DNA of 64,000 nucleotides from Ascochyta rabiei. Lineage: Eukaryota > Ascomycota > Dothideomycetes > Pleosporales > Didymellaceae. Below the pieces are notes generated by a model, which had not been told where the DNA came from, did not search any database, and worked only from the letters and a program-made list of their open reading frames with translations. Positions 1 through 10,826 of this stretch are shown in pieces (position 1 is the stretch's first letter; each line of letters starts with the position of its first letter). The DNA is taken from NCBI RefSeq assembly GCF_004011695.2, contig NC_082415.1:1550001-1614000 (forward strand). Reading direction: 5' to 3'. Position numbers and translations under genes: made by a program.

Positions 1-790
1 AAGGACACGAGATCCTGGATGGGTGATTTCGCTACGTGTATGCTGGAGAACGAGAGTGCCGAGAGAAGAGGGCGAAGAGAAGGCAGAAAGAGGGGACGAT
101 TGCTGCGTGCAGCGGAGTGATTCCTATACTGCTAAGATGCATGGTAGATATCAGTAATGAAAGCTGCCTATTGCTTCCTCGCATTTACCTTAATCGATGC
201 GACTTTTGCATAGCTGTAGCTTAATCCGGGCATCAACGTACTGCCGAAACAGCTTGAGAGGATCGCGAGCATCCATTAGGCCACTTACAAAGTATACAAC
301 AAATAGGTAGAACGCCAATCTCATCAATCCAGGAGCGGATATCAATCCCTTCCAAGACAGTCTGCCGAACCCATAAGAAAGCATGATGCGCAGAGACTAG
401 CCGATGCAGTGGACCTAAAAGCCTCCACTAGGTACCAGCACCACCATGCTGTCCACAGTCGCTGCCGCAACCTCAAGGAATCCCGGGCATCAATGTTCGC
501 TCGCAGCACCAAGATGCAGCTATACAGAAAACAGCAACAAGCGCCAATCAGCCTGCACGAGAACGCGATGTGCGGTGCGCAGGTCTTGCCTGGAGACTCG
601 CAGTGAGACAGAGGATGGTTTCAACGCCCCGTGAGTCGGCACCATGGCGGTCCACGAACGTGGCTAGCGATATGGACAGCACTACCCCGCTGGAGCTCGG
701 GTGTGAGCGATAAGGCGACCGGTGTCTTGACATGGTGGTCGATTGAGGTGCGAGAGTGGAGCGGCAGTTCGATGCAAGTGGCTTGAGTAT
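1..790. other. No gene supported
   Basis: Moderate-GC sequence with only short unsupported open frames on both strands. No family motif, splice structure or RNA gene was recognised. It adjoins the AT-rich repeat starting near 793. Confidence 0.4.
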
Positions 791-792
791 TA

Positions 793-1199
793 GGAGGGTT
801 AAGTTTACTTTAGGTAAGTATCCGTTTGTTACGCAGTCAGTGATTAAGTCTTTATTATTCTCTAGAGACATTTGTTAGATAGAAACGTTGCATACTTAGA
901 TATTAAACACTAAATATAAGAGTCTGTTTTCTTGTTTGTTAAATCTAGTACTTATATAACCCAAGTCTAGTATATTAGGAGCACTATTACGTAGGAAGCT
1001 ATTCTTCATAACACGTAGATTGAATCTAAGGAGTTTAAGTTTCCTTTAGGTAAGTATGCATTATATCATTTAGTAAGTAGTTAAGTCTTTTAAAACTCTG
1101 CGAACATTTGCTAGATAGAAGCGTTATATGCAAGGACCTTCAATACTAAACATGATAAGTGTACTGTCTTGTGTATTAAGTCCGGCGCGTATGCGATCT
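793..1199 (+). repeat. Two diverged direct copies of a ~168-bp sequence
   Basis: Copy A spans about 793-960 and copy B about 1030-1199, so the repeat distance is about 237 bp. Both start with a GGAGNNTTAAGTTT-type block followed by TTTAGGTAAGTAT. They share, in order, an AAGTCTTT block, a CATTTG(T/C)TAGATAGAA block, an ACTAAA block and a final (T/C)TGT(T/C)TTGT block. Copy A ends in a TA-rich version (CTAGTACTTATATA) of the part that is GC-rich in copy B (CCGGCGCGTATGCG). This is the direction of change expected of RIP. No coding content is seen, so the parent element is unknown. Confidence 0.55.
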
Positions 1200-2025
1200 G
1201 AGTCCCAAACATCGGAGGTATTGTAACGCGGAGAGGTAGGTGCTCTTCAGTCAGCCGCTTTCGCTCACGCTTGCGATGTAGTGAGACGATGGTTCCAGAT
1301 CACTGTATGCTTCTGCGTAGTAGCGTCAACCCCAACGACACCATGACCACCCTTCCGCAAACTTCTCCAGCAGGCCGTGCAACGATGGTCTGAGTCTCAG
1401 CTGGTGGAGGCTCTCGACTGATCATCTCACTTCACCAGTGAGCTTCTCAAGCTTAACAGTGTCCAGCCACCAACCCAGCACAGCGTGTTTGACTAGTTCT
1501 TCATTCAAACACATTCTCGTGATACGCGCGTAGTCTTGTACTCGCGTAGAGCAGGAAGGAGGTATGCTTGAGCCTGCTGGGTCAGCACACAGCCGTACCT
1601 CTAGCTCTTAGTAGCCGTCGTCAGATCTCGAGCGCCAACTCCAAATCATTGCGACCACCCTGCATTTATGCGCCGGCGAGAAACCACGAGAACGGCAGAC
1701 AAAAAGTATCTGAGATATTGATGACCGGCACTCCGGAAAAGCAACGTGTAGGCGAAGGTACCGAAAGCGAAACAGCATCAGAACAGCCGTCTTGGAATCG
1801 AATGATACTTGGCTGTGATGCATATTTGGTGAGAAACAGGATATCTCCGTCCCGAACAGTTCTGTAATCAGGCTCAGGGAAGCAACTCAGCAGATCGTGT
1901 TGCTGGCGAAGCCGTGGTGAAGAACGTACTGCTGAGCCGCGGACTCAGATATTTTTGTCATCTTCCTTGAACGACATGCCAAGTATACAGCCGGGGGTGG
2001 TGATGCAAGCTTGCCCCTGATGTTT
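1200..2025. other. No gene supported
   Basis: Normal-GC DNA with no recognised gene. Short open frames around 1570-1870 exist on both strands but lack any familiar motif. It may be a decayed gene region next to the HET fragment. Confidence 0.35.
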
Positions 2026-2307
2026 TCATGTAGAAACAACAGCTTGCGGCCCAAGGATCTGTACGATGACGCTGCGAAATACAGTAGCCTGGTTTTGTGT
2101 GTAGTCAGGAATGATCGAAGAGACCGCTTGACTGATGTCAGACAGTCCTAACAAGGCATCGATTTTATCTCGCCGATCTGTGGCTTGGTGGCGACAGCGA
2201 TCGAGAAGGGTACCCAGAAATGGCTCCTGCCTCAACGCGAAGTCACGTTTTTGGTCGTCATACCAGACGTACAAAACTGAGCTTGTTCTTCCAAGAGGAA
2301 TGCCATT
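2026..2307 (-). pseudogene. HET-domain (heterokaryon incompatibility) protein fragment
   Basis: The minus-strand frame is open from 2307 (an in-frame TAG lies just upstream) to a stop at 2026, about 93 residues. It contains the block TDRRDKIDALLGLSD, then IIPDYTQNQATVFRSV. This matches the conserved C-terminal part of fungal HET domains (DPRD-x-ALLGL, then PDY...V-F). The N-terminal HET half and the long variable C-terminus of these proteins, usually 500-800 residues, are absent. Upstream of 2308 the DNA becomes AT-rich and RIP-like, so the gene appears cut at that border. HET proteins control vegetative incompatibility and cell death. This remnant cannot encode a working one. Family assignment is good; whether a short transcript is made is unknown. 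Confidence 0.6.
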
Positions 2308-2880
2308 CTAAATAGTAAACCTTTCTAAGAGAATTAGCGCAATTATAAATAAAACACCCCTAAGCTGTATATAGCTACAGACAACAGTAACATATTAGGT
2401 AACAGCTACCTCTTATAACACCTAGAATTAGTAGAACTAAAGACAAACAGGTAAAGCGTTAAGCAGCCTTATAATAAGATTCTTGTTAAAAGATAATTCA
2501 TGTAGCTTAGGCTACTAGAACGTGCTCAGGATGGACAGCTAGGTCTTTAATAATAGCAAATAGTTTGGCGCTCTCTAACTACTCCTTTCTAAACTAAACA
2601 ATAGCATAAAAGGCGTGTAAAAAGATTAAAACTAGCTAGCTCTATATATTCTATAAGATGGTCTTAATATAAAGTGCATTAACATATATAAAGCGCAGTA
2701 GGGCAGTGTCTAGAGGATACTGCACTGCATGTCAAGATCACTAGTGACGTCTAGGCAGTAAAACAGCTTTTCTAGTAATTAGTTGTAAGCCGCACTATCT
2801 ACGACGTATAACTTATTTAAACTAGTCTAGTCACTTCAAGTGCACAAAAGAGCTTTATACAAGGCAGGGATGATCTCATT
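2308..2880. other. AT-rich, RIP-like relic DNA
   Basis: TA-rich sequence full of CTAG and TTAA words and stop codons in all frames, like the large repeat blocks later in the window. No element could be identified. Confidence 0.45.
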
Positions 2881-3700
2881 AACAATAGTGTACCTGAGCA
2901 TCCACAGCACACGTGTACCTAGGGCTCCTGGTGATATTAGGACCAGACGGATGCTTTTCGAGGCTGGAAGCAGCGCTCGATTCTGATACGAGGCTGTGTG
3001 TCGCCTGCCTGGACAGTTGGGCGAAACGGGAGTGTTTGCAGCTACGTTTTTTTGCGTGCTGGACTGGATGCGTTGTGGAGAAGGTCGTTGTTGAATCCGA
3101 GAACAAGGCTGAGTTGAGAATAACGGATGCTGCGGTAGGCAGCGCTGTGGGTACGAACTGCCTTAATATCAGCGCTCTTGAATACAATTAGTCGGTACGC
3201 GGTCAAAGATCACACTAACCCGCGCATGTAAGAAGAGTCGTTGTACGATCGCAGACTAAAGCCAAGGCTGGCTGAGGTTAGTGCAACCACTACAGCAGCC
3301 CAACAGCGACGCGAGAACGTACTGCACTGTGTGATTGCTTCTCAGTACAACCAGCGCCACTTGGCGAGCGATCTCAGAGACCAAGACTGCAGAAAGGCAT
3401 GCTGGAGGTGACATTGAGAAGAGACAATGGTGTGGGTGCATACATTGTGAAGGAAGGTGGGGTCAGGCTGCATCAGCGCCTTCCTTCCTTCCTTCCTTCC
3501 GCGCAAGAACCCGGATTCCCAACGCGCGTGTACCATAGTACGTAATGATTGCACGCTTAATTGATCGACTGCCCCAGTCTCTGCGCAACTGCCACCTGCA
3601 GCCTTACGAAACCGGACGTTTTGTTCGCAACAGCTGTTGTTGTTATCCAATCATAGGCCAGTCTGTTGGGGATGGATTAGGCACTTATAGGCTGGTCGCG
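2881..3700. other. No gene supported; CTTC microsatellite
   Basis: Normal-GC DNA containing a short (CTTC)n tract at about 3478-3500. Open frames of 60-100 codons occur on both strands but show no family motif. The right end is downstream of the eIF2B-gamma stop codon at 3836. Confidence 0.35.
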
Positions 3701-3835
3701 TGGACGTGAGTGCTGGGGAGAATCGCACGAGAAGACCTAAAGAGGGTTAGTAGCATCGCAGCGTGGGTAGCTGAAGGGCCAAGAGGAATTTCAAGGGTAT
3801 CATTGGTTTCTGTGCACACTTCTTCGCCGACCGGG

Positions 3836-5615
3836 CTACAGCTCCAGGGCGTCGCCAGCATCGTCCATTTCGCCGTCGTCGCCAAAGTCGCCTTCCTCGC
3901 CCATGCCGACGCTGAACCGCATAAACTTTTCGTTCTTGCTCTCTGTGCCCCACTCGACCACCTGGCCGTCTTGCACCTCGCAATCCTTGAGCACCGTCTT
4001 GTCGTTGTCTTTTGCGGCTCCGCCCTCGATCTTGCAGCGCCGCCCCAGGATGCAGTCTGTGAGCTGCACGTTGGCGCCGATTTCCACACCGTCCATCAGC
4101 AGACACCTCAGCAGCCGGGCACCCTCGCCAATCCTGCAGTTGGACCCAATGACGGTCTCCTTGATGTTGGTCTTCTCGGCCACGTCGACGTTGTCGGCGA
4201 GCAGGCTGTTCTCGGCTTCGACTCTGCACTTCTTGGGTATCGAGTGCGCGGTGGACGGCGCGATCTTGTTGGCAAAGGCGAAAGGCGAGGCGCTGTCCTC
4301 TGGCAGCTTGGCGAGGCGCAGCGAGACGGTGAGGAGGAGGTGTGCGGTGTCGACACGACGAATCAGTGGATTTGTGGGTGCGGAGGGCTGGACGTAGGCG
4401 AGGATGGGCGGGACGGTGAGCTTTGGTCGTGGCGTGAGGGACTTTGCGCTGTCGGGTATGCTGGAGGAGCCCAGGACGCGCGAGGCGAGGATGGAGGGTG
4501 CTCCTGCGCCGTTTGTGGCGGCGGCGGCGGGCGAGTAGGTGGTGCTGTATCGGGAGACGTCGATGTCCTCGTCGACGACCTGAGAGCCGTCGGAGCTGGC
4601 GTCGTCGGAGCGCTGGAAGATGTCGCGCAGGCCCAGCTTGTCGCCGAGCCCGTCCTGCCAGCCGGCCTTGGCCCACCAGCCCAAGACTTCCTCGCTGATG
4701 TTCTCGAAGCCGTCGTTGTTGCGGATCATCTCGGCGACCCAGTAGGGGAAGAAGTAGATGTGGGCGTCGCGGTGGGTGGTGAGCATGCGCACGCGGGCGT
4801 GCTTGCGGATGAGCGAGTGGCGGACGGGCAAGGTCTTCTGCTCTTGGGTGATGTCGTTGAGGGTATCGGTGGGGACCGAGTAGACGAGGTTGGCCATGTG
4901 GCGGCGGAGGGAGGCGGCGGGCGGGGGCACGATGGGGGTGGGCAGGGGCGTGGTGGCGATGAAGTCGGTCTCCTCGCCCTTAATGCTGCCCTCGCCCTTT
5001 GTCTGGTACCAGACGCCGAGGCCGCCTCTGCGACCGAGACGCTCGCCGCCGGCGGCCAGGGCGGTCTTGCGGCCCATGTCCTGCTCGCCGGCGACGGCGC
5101 CGGGGAAACCGGCCTGCTCGACCATCCAGGCGTCGGCCAGGGCGGTGCCGTCGAGCTCGCAGACCAGGTCGCAGGGCAGGACGATGAAGTCGCCCTTGAT
5201 GGCGGCCTGGAGCTCGGGCAGGCGGAAGAGGTCGCCGGTGCCGGTCTCGTGGGTGAGGTGCTTGGGGGCGAGCAGCTCTGGGCGCGGGGCGGGGAGGGAG
5301 GTGAGGTGGGGGTTCTGCGACATGGCGGCCTCGATGGCGCCGAGCGACTCTGGCGGGGTGACGACGGTGATGTCTTGGGTCACGTCAGTCACCGAAGGCA
5401 CGCACGTCACGGCGGAGGGGAGAGAGGGAGTCGGTACCGGTCACGCCCATGCGGTAGCACCATTCCAGCGGGTACCAGAGCATGGGCCGGTTGGCGATGG
5501 GCAGCAGGGCCTTGGGCATGTCGCTGGGGGTCGAGGTGAAGGTGCTAAAGGACGCGCCGGGCCCGCAGAGGATGAGGGCCTGGAAGCCCGGCGAGGGCAG
5601 CGTTGCGTGGGGCAT
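3836..5615 (-). CDS. GCD1: Translation initiation factor eIF2B subunit gamma
   Basis: Gamma subunit of eIF2B, the cytosolic guanine-nucleotide exchange factor that recharges eIF2 with GTP. Two exons, 5615-5438 and 5373-3836, are joined across a 64-nt intron (5437-5374); the join restores the family sequence GVTDITVVTPP. The predicted protein has 571 residues, close to yeast Gcd1 (578). Residues ~10-22 (FQALILCGPGASF) and ~34-53 (PKALLPIANRPM...LEWC) form the nucleotidyltransferase-like N-terminal domain. A FIVLPCDLVCELDG block follows. The C-terminal third carries left-handed beta-helix repeats (TVIGSNCRIGEGARLLRCLL, then VQLTDCILGRRCKI), and the tail is acidic. No upstream in-frame ATG exists before a stop, which supports the start at 5615. 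It is divergent from the PEX22-like gene, and a 24-bp minisatellite begins only 19 bp upstream of the start codon. Confidence 0.9.
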
Positions 5616-6068
5616 TTTGGCGTGCCTTTGCAGTCGAGTCGCGGTCTGATGATGTTTTCGAGTCGCGGTCTGATGATGTTTTCGAGTCGCGGTCTGATGA
5701 TGTTTTCGAGTCGCGGTCTGATGATGTTTTCGAGTCGCGGTCTGATGATGTTTTCGAGTCGCGGTCTGACGATGTTTTCGAGTCGCGGTCTGACGATGTT
5801 TTCGAGTCGCGGTCTGTGGTCGGTCGTGCCCCGCCAGAAGTTGACAGGTCCAGGGTTGACAATTTGGGCGCGCGAGTCACGGCGCCCCTGCTCCCGCCCT
5901 CCCTCGGCCCAGCCCAGGTCGTGCAGCTTCCCCAGCCACACGGCGCAACCACACCAGGGGAGATGCGCCCGCCTGCACCGCCCGCACCGCCGACACAACA
6001 CCCGCCTGCGCCGCCCACTCGCCCGCCTGCACCGCCCACACGCGCGGACGACATGAGCAGTCGGCACC
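5616..6068. promoter_or_regulatory. Shared divergent promoter region of GCD1 and PEX22-like gene
   Basis: Only 453 bp separate the two start codons (5615 on minus, 6069 on plus), so both promoters and both 5' leaders must lie here. The GCD1 side is occupied by the 24-bp minisatellite. The PEX22 side is C-rich, with repeated CCCGCCTGCACCGCC-type words at 5970-6035. No TATA box is evident. That the interval works as a bidirectional promoter is inferred from gene arrangement. Confidence 0.5.
5635..5816 (+). repeat. 24-bp minisatellite, seven full units plus a partial one
   Basis: Units begin at 5635, 5659, 5683, 5707, 5731, 5755, 5779 and 5803, each starting CGAGTCGCGGTCTGA. The first five full units read TGATGATGTTTT and the next two TGACGATGTTTT. 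The last is cut after GCGGTCTG. Period 24 is a multiple of 3, so several frames on both strands stay open. Neither strand of the unit adds an ATG in the sense of GCD1. It lies immediately upstream of the GCD1 start codon, most likely in its 5' leader or core promoter. Confidence 0.95.
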
Positions 6069-7635
6069 ATGTCCTTCAACTACGACCGCTATGAGCGCCG
6101 CCCGCCTGCAGCCCGGTCGCGCTCCACCTTTGGGTACCCGTTCCATGCATCTGACCCCGACACCGCGCGGCTAACGGACTGGCAGCTATTGGGTGCCCCT
6201 GGTCCTCACCGTCACCGTCGCCACCGCCGGCCTCGCAGCGTGGGTCTGGTCTGAACGCGGCGACGACGAAGACGAGTCCTCCGAGGACGACGACCTCAGC
6301 TACGGCGACGAGGCCGACGGCAAGACACGGCGCGGCAGCAACAGGAACAACAGCAACAACAACAGCAACAACAACAGGAACAGCAACAACAGGAACAGCA
6401 ACAACACCACCACCACCCATGCGCCCCTCGAGCGCGACCACTCGGGCCTGTCGCAGGGCGTCGTGCCCCACGACGACCTCATGGCGCGCGTCCAGGGCGT
6501 CATCCGCCGCACCCCCAGCCCCCAGCAGGTCTTTGACACGGTGAGCAAGAAGACGGCCGCCGGCTGGGCCGCCGCGGGGGCTGCGCTGGCCAGCATCCGC
6601 GAGGAGGACAAGGACGACTACGGCGACCACAACCGCTGGTCCGAGGAGGCCGCCATCCGCCGCTCCCTCGACGCCCACTCGGCCCAGAGCGCGTCGGCCG
6701 TCGACGAGCAGGCCCGCGCCTTTGCTGCCTCGGTGCGCGGTGGTGGTGGCGGTGCTGGTGGTGGTGGTGCCGCTGCTGCTGCTGCCGCTGCTCCTCCCGC
6801 TGCTCCTCCTGCTGCTGCTGCCGGCAAAAGAAAGACGGTCGTCCTCGTCGTCTCGGCCGAGTCGCTGATGGACGCCCACGACGACGACACCGACGCCGCC
6901 TACCGCTCCGAGAACGCCGTGCGCGCCCCCGTCCCCCACCCACGCTCACCCTCTCCCCGCTAACCGCGCCCCCAGACCCTCCTCTCCCACCTCGCCGACA
7001 CCGATTTCGCCAAGACCAAGCTCTTCGTCCTCATCTACGCCCCGGCCCTGCGCTCCCACCCCCACTCACGCAGCCACTCGCGCAGCCACTCCCGCGACCG
7101 CTCCTCCCCGCTCGGCTCCTCCTACTCCGCCATCTCCACCCCCGGCGAGGAGCTGACCTCGATCGACCCCCAGCCCGACCACGAGCTCTACACCCCCGCC
7201 CTCTCCGCCCGCTCCTCCGACACCCTGCTGTGGAACACCCTGCACGCCCAGGCCCTGCCCTTGGTCGAGCACCCCGCCATGGTCATGCCCTTCACCACCC
7301 CCTCGGGCTTCGTCCACATGCTGCGCCACCTGCGCCCCGACCTGGTCTACCTCGTCGACGCACTGACCGCCCACGGCCGCAACGTCGACGACATCAAGCG
7401 CTGGGTCGGCCAGACCGTCGTCGTAGTCGGCAGCGATGGCACCGGCCTGGGTCGTCTGGTCGACACCGACGACGAGGCCCCACCAGGCAAGGCCAAAGCC
7501 TCGGAGCACCACGAGCACCACGTGAGCAGGTGGTGGGAGGACGCAGACACGGTCGGCCTCGGCAAGGGCGTCGAAATCGTCGACGCCTCGCGCTTCGAGG
7601 ACGACTTTGACCGCAGAGTGGGTGGACGCGAGTAG
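6069..7635 (+). CDS. Pex22-like peroxisomal membrane protein
   Basis: Likely the fungal Pex22-like peroxin. Pex22 anchors the ubiquitin-conjugating enzyme Pex4 at the peroxisome membrane so that Pex5 can be recycled. Three exons, 6069-6133, 6186-6918 and 6976-7635, are separated by introns of 52 and 57 nt with CTAAC branch sites; the protein is 485 residues. The first join restores STFGYWVPLVLTVTVATAG, a single membrane anchor at about residues 20-43. An acidic stretch and an Asn-rich low-complexity tract (about 70-95) follow. After Gly- and Ala-rich runs comes KTVVLVVSAES, the start of a HAD-like fold, which continues with TLLSHLADTDFAKTKLFVLI, SAISTPGEEL, HAQALPLVEHPAMVMPFT and RWVGQTVVVVGSDG. 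The family is recognised from memory of fungal Pex22-like proteins; HAD catalytic aspartates are not evident. It is divergent from GCD1. Confidence 0.7.
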
Positions 7636-7813
7636 ACTAGTCCCTGTTGTATATCCTGATGGCCAACCCTTTAGCCAGCCCTTGTTTCTATTCACTTCCC
7701 TAGCATCGCCACACGAATGTATGACTTGTTCTTTCCTGCCTCGCTTGCGCACACTCGTCCGCCTCGAAGCCTAGCCTGCTTCAAACTGCTCTGATGATTT
7801 TGTACTGGTTCTT

Positions 7814-7848
<35 letters not shown>

Positions 7849-8723
7849 ATGGATACTACCGTACTAGCTGTTCTCTTGTAGATTGTACTAGGTATGTGCT
7901 GTCTAGCTATCTGCTATTGTCGCAATAAATACCTACCTATTTGCGATGCAAGAGGCTAGTCTTTTGCTTCCACAGCTATTTATCATCCATCCATCTATTT
8001 TTCCGTTCTTGAATACTTGGAGAATACTCGTGGTGTAGAGATTAGGTAGGTACTTGTTCATTTGTCTTTCTTAGTAGGTGGCTTTGGCTGTTTGGAACCT
8101 TCTGCTTGTTACTGTTTTATGATAAGAGTAACTACTATATTATAATCAAACGCAAACGGTTAATGCAAGGATTCTAGCTACCACCCCAACATCCACATGC
8201 GCTGTAGTTAACAACAAACAGAACAATTTTCACTTCTAAAAGTGCTGCTTACCCAATGTAGCAGGAGTCCATCCCATCTAGGCAGTTCATTGACCCAAAG
8301 CGGTCTCGAACAGAACAATATTGAGGGGTCAATCTTGTTTGTTGACAACTCTGGCTGCGCCGCACCCGCCAACAACCGAACAACACCACCACCTCGCTCC
8401 GCCCCACCTGACCCGACCAACCTCGTACAATCCGCTGCCTCGCAAAAAAGGCCAACCCAAAATCGCAACAGAAGACAAGGCTGCACGCTCCTGTGCGGGG
8501 TGCTGGCGGCTAGCTGCGTTGATATGCACGGTGTCGTGTCGGCGCATATGCACAGCTCCTTCACGCTCAACGTGGCCGGGTACGAGTGGGTGTCCGTCGC
8601 AGCTGCTTAAGATTAGAAAGGGGGGGTTTGCGTTGGTCTTGGTTATAAAGGGTCGAGAGTTCTGCAGTTAATTGGTACCTTCGGAGCGTGTGCTTTGAGG
8701 TTTTCGCAGCTACTTGAGTCGCC
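7636..8723. other. Intergenic region: PEX22-like 3' side and BTB gene promoter
   Basis: No gene is seen. It holds a (TTG)n microsatellite at about 7814-7848 and a pyrimidine- and TA-rich stretch to about 8200. A GC-richer part from 8240 leads to the BTB start at 8724. A (TAGG/TACC)-rich patch lies near 7890-8050. Confidence 0.5.
7814..7848 (+). repeat. (TTG)n microsatellite
   Basis: About eleven uninterrupted TTG/TGT triplets lie downstream of the PEX22-like stop codon, in non-coding DNA. Confidence 0.9.
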
Positions 8724-10826
8724 ATGGCGAAGAAGAAATCCAAAACTGCGTCGGTTCGTCCCAAAAGAAGGTAGAGCACTCTCGGTCCGTGGTTTGGTCG
8801 ATCAACGGCTGATGATATCAGCCCATACACGAGCTTCCCGGCCACCGTGCACTTTGGCGTTGACCGCCAACCATACTATGTCCCAGACGTGCTACTACAA
8901 ACACTAGAAAACCTCCCCATCCGCAACCCCTGGACATCAGAGATGGTGTTGGAGGATGTGGACGCAGACACGGGTCACGTGCTGATCCATTTCCTCCACA
9001 CCGGAACCTACCAGACACTGAGCAACGAAAGCAGCGAGGCAGTAGAAAGCCCCGAACCCGACACCGCAACCGACACATTCCAGAAAGCCGTGCGCGCCCT
9101 CCAAGCTGCGACCAAGTACGGACTGCCAGGTCTCCAGCAGCTAGCACATGCCGAGATGGAGCGGCACGGTGCGGACATGGATCTTCACGAGGCTGTGCGC
9201 GCCATTACCGAAGAGAACGTTGCCGGGTCTCTTGCTGAGAGCTCTTGGCTGCAGGAGTTCGTGTCGCTGAAGGTTCGGGCTGCTTTTGAACACAATGCTG
9301 GCATCTTCTCGGAACCGGATTTCTTCGAGGCGATTGTGAGCCCGACCTTGACAAAGGTTCTGGCGCGGAGTGTGGTTGGTTTGTATAGTGAGAAGGTTGC
9401 GGAGTTGCAGAGGGAGATGTTGGCGGATGGAAAGCATTCGTCGTCTGAAGATGCTGGCCGTGCTTCTGGTTTGGTTTCGCCTGATCTCTCACAGATGCCT
9501 TCCAGCGATTCTGCATCTGGTCCTGGAGGCTTGCCTGACTCGTTGGAACAGTTCAGAGCTTTCGGAAACTCGGACGTTGCCTGCGATCCTCAAGCACTCC
9601 ATGTCGGCATATCGTCCATTCCAGAGGTGAATGCGTCGGAGCCCACAGCTCAGCCCGTCAAGAAGAAAAAGTCGTCAAAGAAGGCGACTATGCTGCAGAA
9701 GATCGCAGGAGATGCTCAGATCAACGCCACAACATCTACTCCAGCCCAAATCCTTCCGGCCTCCGTGGTGCAGGAGGCCACTGATGCTGTAGTGGAAACA
9801 GCCCACGTTGAGGCTGAGGTATCGAAGATGCCTGAGGAAGTGGATCAAACTCTCCTCGCTCCAGCGCCGGACTCATTAACAGAGCCACCTACCGATGGAC
9901 CAATACCGCCAGTGTCCGTAGTGGAAGACATGACCAGCGCTGCCAGCTCCGCGCCGCTGGTAAAGAAGAAAAAGAAGAAAATGCACAGCTCGACCAAATC
10001 ACCGGACTCGCATCCAACACCAGCAGCAGAGCCGATTCTGGACGGTCCGCCGGCAGAACCCTTCCAAGGACTGATCAAGAAGCAGATCAAGCGGCTCAAG
10101 AAAGAGCAAGAACAACAGCTTGCTGACGAGGAGGCTGAGCGTCTGGAGCAAGAGCTCCAAGAGACGGAACGCTTGCGGCTACTCGAGGAGGAACAAGCTG
10201 CCAAGAGAGCGGCTGATGATGTCTTCGCTTCTGAAGCCGCTGAAGCTGCTGCTGCCGCCGCTGCCGAGGCCGAAGCTGAGAAGAAACAAGACGATCGTTT
10301 TTGGGAGCAGTGGGGAGGTGCAGCAGTCCGCTCAAAGAAAAAGAAGAAGAAGAAAGTCTCTCCCTCTGAAGTCCCTGCGCCATCTCCTCCTGAGCCACCG
10401 CCGCCGACGTCCCCGCTGGAACCTGAGGTCGTCGCTGAACAGCCACCAGCAGACGACGGCGCTTGCCCGCCACCGGTAGAGGAAACTGAGGGCATGTGGG
10501 GTCTCGGAATCAAAAAGAAGAAGAAGAAGAGCAAGAAGTTCGATGACGAGACGCATGATGAATCTCCTCCTCCGGAACCAGAACCAGCCCCAGGGTCAGA
10601 TCTGATAGAACCCTACCCGGTCGTCGAGCACGCAAATGGCATTCCATCGACAGCAGAGACGATCGAGGTATCAGAGAACAACGACTGCCCCTTGCGTCTG
10701 AAACATCTGTCTGAGGGCGACGGATGGAAGACTTGTAGACCCTGCGAGGCGTACATGCGTGGAATTGCCTTCAAGCTTCATTCGGCGGGCTTGGTAGGTG
10801 TCAACGGGTTTAGCGCGGTCCAGTAG
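8724..10826 (+). CDS. BTB-domain-like protein with coiled-coil and lysine-run tail
   Basis: Two exons, 8724-8770 and 8822-10826, with a 51-nt intron; the protein is 683 residues. The start MAKKKSK is only in the first exon, and the join gives KRSPYTSFPATVHFGVDRQPYYV. Residues ~25-130 look like a BTB/POZ fold of the fungal type: a set point, PWTSEMVLEDVDADTGHVLI, HFLHTGTYQTL, then KAVRALQAATKYGLPGLQQLA. The middle is low-complexity and charged, with four separate lysine runs (KKKK to KKKKKKK) that resemble nuclear localisation signals. A Glu/Ala-rich coiled coil (KKQIKRLKKEQEQQLADEE onward) follows. The C-terminus has an ordered C-x-H-x-C-x2-C pattern (DCPLRLKH...WKTCRPC) that could bind zinc. 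BTB domains mediate dimerisation or cullin-3 binding. The specific role of this protein is unknown. Confidence 0.75.

Noticed and set aside
3710..5539. 609-codon open frame on the plus strand opposite eIF2B-gamma
   Set aside because: It is the antisense of a GC-rich real gene, is dominated by Gly/Ala/Val/Asp, and has no family motif; the minus strand clearly encodes eIF2B-gamma.
5635..5816. Possible CRISPR array
   Set aside because: Units are contiguous without spacers, and the genome is fungal; this is a minisatellite.
5441..6094. Several long open frames on both strands across the divergent promoter, with perfect 8-residue repeats
   Set aside because: They exist because the 24-bp minisatellite is a multiple of three without stops. 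No conserved domain or splice logic supports a protein, and the frames overlap each other.
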